From: Oscillospiraceae bacterium
Lineage (GTDB): Bacteria; Bacillota; Clostridia; Oscillospirales; Ruminococcaceae
DNA: 64,000 nucleotides
Assembly (NCBI GenBank): GCA_017848115.1
Contig: JAGAKZ010000017.1
Location: forward strand, 1 to 64,000
Direction: 5' to 3'
Shown: positions 1-7,195 of the stretch, piece after piece
How the letters are laid out: each line of letters starts with the position of its first letter
Numbering within the stretch: the stretch's first letter is position 1
Position numbers and translations under genes: made by a program
The notes under the pieces: model-generated
Seen by the model: the letters and a program-made list of their open reading frames with translations, nothing else
Told to the model about the DNA's origin: nothing
Database searches by the model: none

Positions 1-110
1 GCATTTACAAAGCCTTTATCTTTTACGTAAAACGGGTGATCGTATGTAGTTACAATTGTTTCACCGTTTACTGTAAGGTGAATCAGTCTGTCTACCTCTC
101 GGATATATTT
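1..110 (-). pseudogene. HINT-domain fragment of a polymorphic toxin (partial, runs off left edge)
   Basis: Read leftward, the frame gives VDRLIHLTVNGETIVTTYDH followed by PFYVKDKGFVNA. This is the typical core of pretoxin HINT (intein-like autoprotease) domains, which release toxin tips in secreted polymorphic toxins. A TAG stop lies just upstream (about 111-113), so the piece is cut from any N-terminal part, and its C-terminal side lies outside the window. No start codon with a ribosome site is seen. It is best read as a decayed remnant. A live gene entering from the left on this strand would have to start inside this fragment, which is unlikely. Confidence 0.55.
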
Positions 111-253
111 CTAAAGTTTTTTATAGTAATCAATAACTTATCGGCTGTTCCGAGCCTTTTTCCTGCGACCGAGAACGGCTGACAAGGAAATCCTCCAACG
201 AGGAGATCAAAGTCTGCAAATCTCAGATAAAGCCTTCGGCGGCAAACCGGCTT
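92..253 (-). pseudogene. Cytosine-C5 DNA methyltransferase fragment (motif IV)
   Basis: One leftward frame reads FADFDLLVGGFPCQPFSVAG then KRLGTADKLL. This is motif IV of C5-cytosine methyltransferases, containing the catalytic Pro-Cys. The frame is closed by TGA upstream (near 254) and TAG downstream (92-94), leaving about 53 codons of a protein normally over 300 residues. Motifs I, VIII, IX and X are absent nearby, so this is a relic of a restriction-modification or orphan methylase gene. It overlaps the HINT fragment in another frame by a few bases, so two unrelated gene relics abut here. Confidence 0.6.
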
Positions 254-295
254 TCAAATCAGCCTCTGCACGCTCCGGGTCTTCGATGAAATACA

Positions 296-394
296 CTAAT
301 TTACGTCATCTGCCTCTCTGTAAGTGGACAGCGCTCTTTGGGGTATTGAGTAATACCACTCTAACAGTTCTTTTTTCGTCATCGTCTTCGCCAT
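296..394 (-). CDS. Possible 32-residue ORF at the remnant junction
   Basis: An ATG at 394 is preceded by GAGG with 8 bases of spacing. The frame reads MAKTMTKKELLEWYYSIPQR and 12 more residues to a TAG. No family is recognised. The good ribosome site suggests it may be the intact start of a gene truncated by the rearrangement that left the methylase and HINT fragments downstream. It could equally be a chance ORF. Confidence 0.3.
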   Translation of the reverse strand: MAKTMTKKELLEWYYSIPQRALSTYREADDVN

Positions 395-430
395 CGTCAT
401 TACCTCGATTAATATTAATCTTTAGGCACT

Positions 431-872
431 TCTTTAATCATTCCGATTTTTCCCAAATCTATATATTAAGCGGCATATCATATGCTACATCTCCCTGAGA
501 GAATCTTTTCCTATATTATATCATACTCCACCGCAATTTTCAATATATTAGAGGTCGCAGATCTCAAAAAGAAACCTGCAACCTCAATCGTCTTACATCG
601 TCATATCCACATCCTGAGTTTGCCACCCGACTTTGCCACTTGCAAAGCTGAAAAAGTATTGATTTATTCCGATTTTTAGCCGTTTTCTGCTCCTTGAATT
701 TATAATTTTCTAAAATTGTAATGTAGGTATAAAATTAGTCAATTTCAACAGATTTATAGACTTTATTCGGTTATACCTACAAAACTAAAAAAATTATTGA
801 AATACAAGTCAAATTATATCGAAAAATCGGGCTTAAATCACCTTTTCGATGAGGTACAAGTGGCAAAGATGG
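431..872. other. Gene-poor stretch, no credible CDS
   Basis: No ORF here has a convincing ribosome site plus a recognisable family. Visible structures are a GAGGT-GCAG / CTGC-ACCTC stem at about 551-585 without a clear U-tract, and the inverted repeat at 722-781. An orphan promoter at 873-901 points leftward into this stretch. Confidence 0.6.
722..781. repeat. 11-bp inverted repeat with 38-bp spacing
   Basis: TGTAGGTATAA at 722-732 is matched exactly by its reverse complement TTATACCTACA at 771-781. The 60-bp unit is AT-rich and has no ORF. It could be the ends of a very small mobile element, or a long hairpin in a transcript from the leftward promoter at 873-901. No flanking target duplication is obvious. 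Confidence 0.45.
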
Positions 873-901
873 GTTATACCACATTTTTTCAAAAATTTCA
901 A
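873..901 (-). promoter_or_regulatory. Orphan leftward promoter (repeat copy 1)
   Basis: On the minus strand TTGAAA (896-901) is separated by 17 bases from TATAAC (873-878). It lies inside a 44-bp segment (874-917) that is repeated at 5944-5987, where the same arrangement drives a real gene. Here no clear gene follows. Confidence 0.45.
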
Positions 902-917
902 TATGTAAAGCCCGAAA
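874..917. repeat. 44-bp direct repeat, copy 1
   Basis: It matches 5944-5987 at 38 of 44 positions by eye, including an exact 22-base run at the right end (896-917). Both copies contain promoter elements read leftward. The two copies flank the DUF gene and the two beta-helix enzyme genes. Confidence 0.65.
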
Positions 918-926
918 ATCGGGCTT
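908..926 (-). terminator. Hairpin terminator after the 930-1349 gene
   Basis: AAGCCCGA and TCGGGCTT form an 8-bp stem with a 3-base loop, directly downstream of the stop at 930. The U-tract is short. Only the distal arm of this stem recurs in repeat copy 2 near 5980. Confidence 0.55.
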
Positions 927-929
927 ATG

Positions 930-1349
930 CTATATTGATATTCCCATTTCCTCCGTTTCTTCCATTTCGGGTTTTGTAAAGCAAGAGAGGTATTCATCAA
1001 CAAACTGTGAAAGCTCGGACATTTCCGCAGTAGTGGGGATATAGCAATACCAGTTCACATCCTCGTTGTACTTCCAGATATGCGGTTCAATATCATCACC
1101 ACGGATATGCTTCACACCCCACAGCTCGTTGAATCGGATCAGCTGTGAGTCAATCTTGCCCTCACTGCAGTTCATCAGCGTAACCCTGAGTGCGTTGTAC
1201 TTGTCACGGATCATCGTGCTTTCGAATTCCATTTTGACCACAATGTCATCATCCAGTCTGCCCACACAAGCTCTGCCTACATACTTCGGATTGCGAATAT
1301 ATTCACAGCATCCCACGATTTTCCGAAGCTCTCGTTCAAAATAATTCAT
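930..1349 (-). CDS. Conserved accessory protein of conjugative-element type, function unknown
   Basis: This is a 139-residue soluble protein starting MNYFERELRKIVG. The start at 1349 is chosen because AGGAG lies 8 bases upstream; upstream in-frame starts at 1358 and 1355 would sit on top of the ribosome site. The layout, with an N-terminal MNYFERELRK, a central YNALRVTLMN segment and a C-terminal WYCYIPT segment, recalls a family I know from Firmicute integrative and conjugative elements, whose role is unknown. There is no signal peptide, membrane segment or catalytic motif. It sits alone between the terminator of the dockerin gene upstream and its own hairpin at 908-926. Family membership is from memory. 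Confidence 0.75.
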   Translation of the reverse strand: MNYFERELRKIVGCCEYIRNPKYVGRACVGRLDDDIVVKMEFESTMIRDKYNALRVTLMNCSEGKIDSQLIRFNELWGVKHIRGDDIEPHIWKYNEDVNWYCYIPTTAEMSELSQFVDEYLSCFTKPEMEETEEMGISI

Positions 1350-1362
1350 GTGCATCACTCCT

Positions 1363-1394
1363 TTATAAAAAGAGCCTCTCAGTTGAGAAGCTCT
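1363..1394 (-). terminator. Rho-independent terminator of the 1405-3807 gene
   Basis: Minus strand AGAGCTTCTC and GAGAGGCTCT pair over 10 bp around a 4-base loop and are followed by TTTTTAT. It lies 11 bases past the stop codon at 1405. Confidence 0.85.
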
Positions 1395-1404
1395 ATGTAT
1401 GTAT

Positions 1405-3807
1405 TCAGTTGTTTTTCAGAAGTTCACGTTTCATCAGGCACAGGTCAACCACATCCAGTCTGTTATTGCTGCACAAATCTGCGGATTTCCAGTCGGCAAG
1501 CTTTACGTCGGGAACCGCAAGCAGCCATTTCTGGAGTGCAACTACGTCAGCAACATTGAATGCACCGTCAGCATTCACATCTCCAATAATATCAGGAACA
1601 ACTTTTCTCATTTCGATGTTTCTGAACAGAACATCATAGCCGTGTGTATTATCTGAACCGATACGAATATGTGTTACAGAATTATTGGACATATCCCAGT
1701 CAGACAAGTCAAACTCTGCTTCATAGACAGACCATTCACCGTTTACTGTAACAGCTTCGATTGGCGTTTTCTGAATCAGCTTATTCCCTTCATACCGAGT
1801 ATTATGGATGCGAATCTGAACGGGATACTGATTCCCGTCATAGCTTTTGGCCTCAAACCGTATCGTATATTTCCCGGCACCGTTCTGCTTCAGTACATTG
1901 GTAATACCCGTGAACATTCCCGGATTATTTGAATCCTGATTGACATCGCATCGCAGTACGACCTCTCCCTGATCAGTGTGCGGAGACAGGATCACATTCG
2001 GATACGAATATGGATTCCAGATTGATACGGCTTCCTTTTCCGTGAGCAGATTTCTTCCGCTTTGATAAACCGGCGCAAGCAGGATAGCAGAGCGGTTACT
2101 GTCATACTGCGCATTTGCGTAATGAATGCTTGCCTGTGACAGAGATATGTACTTTATTCCGCTGATGATTTCTCCCTTTGTATCACTGTTTACTGGGAAT
2201 CCCCATGCATCACAGATCTCCTGTTCTGGCAGATAGAATTCGCTTCCTTTCTGCAAAGGCTGGTTTTCAAGCGGCACAAGACAATCACCGATATACACTT
2301 TTTTGTTATATACATGATTGACAGTATGTTTCCCGACTGTCTGTGTTTCAGGTGTGCTGTCATTCTCAATCAGAAATGAGATCTCGTTTCCTTCTGTGAG
2401 CTGCGGATTCAGATCGGACGGAGATGTGATCATCTTTCCATCAATCGTGCAGTTCTGAAACTCCATCTTATAATTTGAGCAATGCAGATTGTCTTTCTTG
2501 TTGATCACAAACACAGCCTGTCCTGCGGTGCTTTCCCATGACTTGATCACAGAATCCCCGCGGATATTTGCAAAACGGCAATTCCGGAAGGTGTAATACT
2601 TCTCCGCATCACCCATATTCTTTCCGCTGAATATCCACGGCGTATCTATAACATCACTGCAATCAAGATTCTCAAATGTCATGTGTTTCATTTCCGACTG
2701 TATCTGCGCACCGTTAAACCAGTTATTGACAATACCTTCATTGGCACGGAAAACATAATTGTCTTTGAACTCAATTTCATACGGAGAACGATGCTGTGGA
2801 AAGATCGCTGCACAGGTCGTGCCGATGATGCAGTCACTGATATGATGATATCCGGCACCGCCACTGTATACAATCGCATTGTCCCCGACATAGAAAAAGC
2901 AGTTATGAATCTCAACATTGCCTGCGCCGACCGCAATTCCGTCAGTTGTGATCCTTGAACTCAGGCATTTGACATTTTCGACCGTATGGCCAGAACCGCC
3001 TTCCAGAAAAATATTGAAATTCTGAGAGTCGATCACCTTGATATCTTTTATGATGGTATGATTTGCCTGAACACGCAGAACCATCTTGCTGTTCTCCTCT
3101 GATGTGATCGTTGTGTCATAGACATTGCTATAGGGATCAATCAAAACGCCGTGACCGCAGACAGTCACATCTTTTGTTTTGACGAATAAGCGACTGTACA
3201 GAACAGAGCCTGGCGCAATATAGACGGTTTTGATATTCTCCGGAACAATATAGACAGCACTGCTGTCGTCCGGATCATACCATTTCTCATCCACATACAG
3301 CACAGAATCGTCATTTTTGTTGATCTCATAATCTTCCGGCGCATCTGCAAAAATGGATAGAATGCTGTCATCGTCATCATCAAGACGGAGAATAAAATGG
3401 GTATCATTTTCATTGAGCCAAACAGAGATGATGCCGTCATGATATTCATTTCGATATTCCTTAGCAGACGGAAGAATGCTGTAGGAAGAAAAGTCTTGGT
3501 ACACTTCAATGTCTACACGCACCTCGCCTGTAAATGCAAACTCACAGAATCTCCGGTTGAAATCCGGTTTGAAACAACGCAATGTCATCTGTTCACCGCT
3601 TGTATTTCTGTTGTACACCGTCAGCCTTTCGGAATGATTACCCTGATGCACAGTGACACCGTAATCGTAACATCTTGGGATTCTCTCGTCATACTGCGGA
3701 TAAACAATCAGCTTGGAATCATCGGCATGTCCCCGTAACACCGGCAGATGAATTGTGATTGTATACAGCATGGCGAAGGAAGTAAGAATTGCCAGTAATT
3801 TCTTCAT
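1405..3807 (-). CDS. Secreted beta-helix polysaccharide-active enzyme with CBM-like module and dockerin (GH28/GH49-like)
   Basis: This 800-residue protein has a signal peptide (MKKLLAILTSFAMLYTITIH). After an N-terminal beta region comes a right-handed parallel beta-helix (about 180-480) with pectinase-style turns: CGHGVLID, TTDGIAVGAG and VGDNAI. Next is a jelly-roll CBM4/9- or CBM22-like module (about 600-735), then a type I dockerin with calcium loop DVNADGAFNVADVV and a second, weaker loop. The GH28 acid pair GDD reads GDN, so the exact family and activity are uncertain; the substrate is probably a pectin- or dextran-like plant or microbial polysaccharide. A GGAGGG ribosome site supports the start at 3807. 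The dockerin is almost the same as in the next gene upstream, which suggests recent shared origin and the same scaffoldin partner. Confidence 0.8.
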   Translation of the reverse strand: MKKLLAILTSFAMLYTITIHLPVLRGHADDSKLIVYPQYDERIPRCYDYGVTVHQGNHSERLTVYNRNTSGEQMTLRCFKPDFNRRFCEFAFTGEVRVDIEVYQDFSSYSILPSAKEYRNEYHDGIISVWLNENDTHFILRLDDDDDSILSIFADAPEDYEINKNDDSVLYVDEKWYDPDDSSAVYIVPENIKTVYIAPGSVLYSRLFVKTKDVTVCGHGVLIDPYSNVYDTTITSEENSKMVLRVQANHTIIKDIKVIDSQNFNIFLEGGSGHTVENVKCLSSRITTDGIAVGAGNVEIHNCFFYVGDNAIVYSGGAGYHHISDCIIGTTCAAIFPQHRSPYEIEFKDNYVFRANEGIVNNWFNGAQIQSEMKHMTFENLDCSDVIDTPWIFSGKNMGDAEKYYTFRNCRFANIRGDSVIKSWESTAGQAVFVINKKDNLHCSNYKMEFQNCTIDGKMITSPSDLNPQLTEGNEISFLIENDSTPETQTVGKHTVNHVYNKKVYIGDCLVPLENQPLQKGSEFYLPEQEICDAWGFPVNSDTKGEIISGIKYISLSQASIHYANAQYDSNRSAILLAPVYQSGRNLLTEKEAVSIWNPYSYPNVILSPHTDQGEVVLRCDVNQDSNNPGMFTGITNVLKQNGAGKYTIRFEAKSYDGNQYPVQIRIHNTRYEGNKLIQKTPIEAVTVNGEWSVYEAEFDLSDWDMSNNSVTHIRIGSDNTHGYDVLFRNIEMRKVVPDIIGDVNADGAFNVADVVALQKWLLAVPDVKLADWKSADLCSNNRLDVVDLCLMKRELLKNN

Positions 3808-3997
3808 AATACCCTCCTGTTGTTTTCAATATATACTTGATCCTTCAAATTTGAATTCAGCAAATTCTGATTTGGACTTATGTTCAATCAAGTTCCTTGG
3901 TCATCAGCATATTGTCCGCATAATAACATCTGTTTTCTTTAATCTTTGCTGAATAACTGCGGTCTGACATCCGTTTTTCGGCTTTTGTTGTACTGAC
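3808..3997. other. Intergenic region between the two beta-helix enzyme genes
   Basis: It contains a perfect 12-bp palindrome TTCAAATTTGAA at 3844-3855, upstream of the 1405-3807 gene, which could be an operator. Only a weak -10-like AT run is seen. A terminator for the upstream gene is not obvious. Confidence 0.35.
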
Positions 3998-5917
3998 TTA
4001 GCCTCTGTTTTTCAGAAGCTCTTGCTTCATAATGCAAAGGTCTAAAACGTCCAATCTGTCATCATTGCAGAAATTACCTGCTTTCCAGTCGGCAAGCTTT
4101 GCATCGGGAACAGCAAGCAGCCATTTCTGGAGTGCAACTACATCGGCTACGTTGAATGTGCCGTCAGCGTTGATATCGCCTTTCAGAAGAAATGTATTTG
4201 ATTCGACTTTTACGTTTTTGCAATGCTCGCCGATGATGTAGTTTTCGCTATCCCTGATGATATTATTTTCAATTGTCAGACCGTTGACGTTATCCACATT
4301 GATTACTTCCTGATAACACGATATAAACTCATTGTTGCTGATATTGATTTCTGCCAATGGTGTGTTATTAACTCTTTCACCATCCAGCAGGCTTTCAATA
4401 GTAATTACATCGCCTCTGCCTCCGAAATTACACTCAATAAAGGTGTTATTGCTGATCTGAATATGGTCTGCACCCGTACCCTCAATAACTCTGTCAGTAG
4501 GAATATCTGTGCGTACCTGTAATGTCTGACTGCAAGTGCGGTAGAACGTGTTTCCGTCGCAGAGTCCGTTATCACTGTTGAGCAGAAATCCACGTCCTTT
4601 TGTTTCATGTACATAGTTATTCGTCAGAACATAATTCTCAGAATGTCTGTTTCCGTTATATGCAACCAATCCCGCAGAAATAGTTTCAGGCAATGGTTCG
4701 GTCAATGTAATCGTTGCCTCATATCCGTTTCTTGTAATGGATTCAACTGTTACTTCATAGTCGATGGGATTAAAGTTCAGATCCATAAAACTCAACGTAT
4801 GCCCCGGTTCAACAATTTTATTTGGGACAGTCCCTTCTAAAACCGTTCTGCTCTCATCAATGCTTTCGATATAAAACATGTTGCTGTGTACATTGAGAAT
4901 GTCATCACCGCAAAAGCTCAGATCGCAGTTATCAATACGGAAATATCCTCCTGTATTTGTTATATGAATGCCGTCAGCTGTCGTAGATATTCTGTATTTA
5001 TCTTCTGCACCGGGACGTAAGCCGATATACGAATTGATAATCTGATAGTGATTTGAGCCGTATGCAAAGACATATCCCATTCCGCAGGCGCCATAGATGC
5101 TGATATTGTTGTATGTGATGTTGCTAGATTCTTCCACAGTATTGAAAACCTGTCCGCCGTATACATAATGACGGAGCAGATACACCTCATCATTGCGAAA
5201 ATAATCCAATGCACCGCTGTGGGTGACTTTCAGTACATTTGATCTGCCTTCTACTTTTTCGACATTTTTTATACATTCTGTATCTACAAAGGGACTGTAT
5301 ATTTTAAAGCTTCCGTGAACGCCTGCAACAAGATCGACAGGATCATACTGCATAAAGCTTAAAAGAGGGATATTCGCATCAACCTCATCAAGCTCGGTAA
5401 ATTCTATTTCAAGCGTATTTTCCGCGTCGTTTTCATTCTCAATTTTCACAAGAGAACCAAGCCGGAGTGTATCCCAGTCCCAATCGACGATCATATTTCT
5501 GATTTCGACGTTATCACAGGCATATATTTTGAAGTAATGGGGTGTGCTGAAAATAAATTCAGCGTTATTGGCATCAACCAGCGTGTTTTTCAGTCTGTTA
5601 AGGTAAATATCTTCCTCCGGACTGAAATGATAGATACCCTTATCAATCACAAGCTTTGTGTTGGGATGCTGCCTGCAATAATCAAAGGCATTCCGCATTG
5701 CCTGTGTGTTGTCCTCCGCATCAGCGGACAATCCGAACTGTGAGGCGTTAATGACAGTGAGCGAAGTTTCGTCTGGTCTTGCAATATAGAATACAGAATC
5801 ATTCACTCCATGAATTTCATCCCTTATCGTGTATTCCGTATTTTCAGCGTAAACATTCGGTACTGAGCTGAACAGCATCGTCAGAGAAAGAAGAACCGCA
5901 GATAATATTCGTTTCAT
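3998..5917 (-). CDS. Secreted beta-helix glycosidase-like protein with dockerin (GH110-like)
   Basis: This 639-residue protein starts at 5917, with GGAGGG 6 bases upstream; a longer frame to 6031 has no ribosome site and would bury the signal peptide MKRILSAVLLSLTMLFSSV. A pectate-lyase-type N-terminal helix cap (INASQFGLSADAEDNTQAMR) is followed by a beta-helix with TTADGIHITNTGG and CDLSFCGDDILNVH. That pattern resembles GH110 alpha-1,3-galactosidases, whose catalytic acids lie in such turns. The C-terminus is a dockerin (DINADGTFNVADVV) nearly identical to that of the downstream neighbour. It is likely exported to the cellulosome and acts on galactose-rich side chains, but the substrate is inferred. 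It has its own promoter at 5943-5971. Confidence 0.8.
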   Translation of the reverse strand: MKRILSAVLLSLTMLFSSVPNVYAENTEYTIRDEIHGVNDSVFYIARPDETSLTVINASQFGLSADAEDNTQAMRNAFDYCRQHPNTKLVIDKGIYHFSPEEDIYLNRLKNTLVDANNAEFIFSTPHYFKIYACDNVEIRNMIVDWDWDTLRLGSLVKIENENDAENTLEIEFTELDEVDANIPLLSFMQYDPVDLVAGVHGSFKIYSPFVDTECIKNVEKVEGRSNVLKVTHSGALDYFRNDEVYLLRHYVYGGQVFNTVEESSNITYNNISIYGACGMGYVFAYGSNHYQIINSYIGLRPGAEDKYRISTTADGIHITNTGGYFRIDNCDLSFCGDDILNVHSNMFYIESIDESRTVLEGTVPNKIVEPGHTLSFMDLNFNPIDYEVTVESITRNGYEATITLTEPLPETISAGLVAYNGNRHSENYVLTNNYVHETKGRGFLLNSDNGLCDGNTFYRTCSQTLQVRTDIPTDRVIEGTGADHIQISNNTFIECNFGGRGDVITIESLLDGERVNNTPLAEINISNNEFISCYQEVINVDNVNGLTIENNIIRDSENYIIGEHCKNVKVESNTFLLKGDINADGTFNVADVVALQKWLLAVPDAKLADWKAGNFCNDDRLDVLDLCIMKQELLKNRG

Positions 5918-5942
5918 AATAATCCCTCCAAGACTTTTTATT

Positions 5943-5971
5943 ATTATACCACATATTCCCTTAATTTTCAA
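5943..5971 (-). promoter_or_regulatory. Promoter of the GH110-like dockerin gene
   Basis: Minus strand TTGAAA (5966-5971), 17-base spacer, TATAAT (5943-5948). It lies 26 bases upstream of the chosen start codon, inside repeat copy 2. Confidence 0.7.
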
Positions 5972-5987
5972 TATGTAAAGCCCGAAA
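5944..5987. repeat. 44-bp direct repeat, copy 2
   Basis: This is the partner of 874-917. It includes the promoter of the GH110-like gene and half of the terminator stem seen complete at 908-926. Confidence 0.65.
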
Positions 5988-6042
5988 GTTAGTGTCAACC
6001 AAAAGTAGGCAGAATAATAGAAAATCGTCACAATGCATAAAA

Positions 6043-7065
6043 TCAGAAATTAAAATTAGTTAAAGGCTTACAAGAAGAAATATTTTTCAACCATTTCATA
6101 CTTGAAGGAATAGATATATTGCAAATCTCATCAACGAGCTGCAATGCGGCTATAAATGTATTGTATTTAAGAGTTCCTCTGAACAGGCGGAATTCAATTG
6201 TATGGTAGTTGCATAGATTCACTGCGGTATATCTGCCGCAGCAGCTGTTTTTCGCTTTGTCGAGTATTTCTTTACCAGTTTTCTCAAAGCCATAGCGAGT
6301 AGCCCAGCGGTTCATATTGTGCTCCTTGCGTCTGGAGAAGCAGTAAAGCTCGTTCCAATGAGCTTCCACAAAGTACAGGATTTTAGCGATAACCTCTTCT
6401 TGTTCTGATTGGTTATTTCCAAAAGCATTGCGGTTTACATGAATATGCAGACCACAGGTTGATGTCTGATGTGAACGATATCCGAGATTAACAGCTCTCT
6501 TCATGACTTCAGACCAACAGAAATTAGTGTGATATTCAAGAGTCATGGGATGGCTGACGATTTCCATTCCGTCATCAAGAGAACCGTCAGACTTTATGTA
6601 GATGTGCGGATTTTTACGGTTTGCGATTTCAAGGAGCTCGTCAGCGGATTCGCTGTCCTTACCGCCATTGTCGATTTCAAGCTCCACACCGTAAAAACGA
6701 TCACCGTTGCCGTAGAAAATAGGCTCAGGCTTGTAATTGTATTCCTTGATAGAGCCATCATCACAGCGATCATGATAACACTCCGAGCAGTAATCACAGC
6801 CGTCATGCTCAAAAGTATCATCATTACTCAAAAGAGTATCACAGGAGTTACAGCGTGTGTAATGATTCTCATAGCACTCCTGACAGAGATTAGTGTACTC
6901 GTCACCGTATGAATTTGAGTCAAAGATCGTCGCACCGCATCGGTCACAGGTACAGCAGTATCTTGTAACGCAGTCAGAGCAGATGATGTTTCCTCCGTGC
7001 ATAACTGTGTAATCGTCTCCCTCAATTACTGCTCTGCAATGTGTGCAGGTTTGTTTTTCTTCCAT
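6043..7065 (-). CDS. Zinc-ribbon amidoligase (GCS2-like ATP-dependent ligase, phage/mobile type)
   Basis: This 340-residue protein starts at 7065, with GGAGGT upstream. The first 110 residues carry six to seven Cys pairs (CTHC, CSDC, CTCDRC, CQEC, CNSC, CSEC), forming LIM-like zinc ribbons. The rest matches the predicted amidoligase family related to glutamate-cysteine ligase: FYGVELEID, SDGSLDDGMEIVSHP, TCGLHIHVN and HTIEFRLFRGT are the metal/ATP and substrate motifs. Members are common in phages and conjugative elements and are predicted to form amide bonds between amino or carboxyl groups; no activity is established here. The C-terminus (after VDEICNIS) departs early from what I expect of the family, and the gene abuts the repeat-flanked enzyme cluster, so it may be clipped. 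Confidence 0.8.
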   Translation of the reverse strand: MEEKQTCTHCRAVIEGDDYTVMHGGNIICSDCVTRYCCTCDRCGATIFDSNSYGDEYTNLCQECYENHYTRCNSCDTLLSNDDTFEHDGCDYCSECYHDRCDDGSIKEYNYKPEPIFYGNGDRFYGVELEIDNGGKDSESADELLEIANRKNPHIYIKSDGSLDDGMEIVSHPMTLEYHTNFCWSEVMKRAVNLGYRSHQTSTCGLHIHVNRNAFGNNQSEQEEVIAKILYFVEAHWNELYCFSRRKEHNMNRWATRYGFEKTGKEILDKAKNSCCGRYTAVNLCNYHTIEFRLFRGTLKYNTFIAALQLVDEICNISIPSSMKWLKNISSCKPLTNFNF

Positions 7066-7084
7066 TTTCAAGTACCTCCATAAA

Positions 7085-7123
7085 CAAAAATTCCGATAAG
7101 GCTGGAAAGAGCTTATCGGAATT
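7085..7123 (-). terminator. Terminator of the 7196-8596 gene
   Basis: AATTCCGATAAG (7089-7100) and CTTATCGGAATT (7112-7123) form a perfect 12-bp stem, followed on the minus strand by TTTTTGTTT. It lies between the membrane-protein gene and the amidoligase start and may also act as a leader attenuator for the latter. Confidence 0.85.
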
Positions 7124-7195
7124 ATAATGTATATTTGAGGGACGGAGTTGATACGGTTATTCATATTACATCCGTAATTTATCAGTAAACTATTC

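Noticed and set aside
5918-6031. N-terminal extension of the GH110-like protein to 6031
   Set aside because: It would cover the promoter and ribosome site and place 38 residues ahead of a normal signal peptide.
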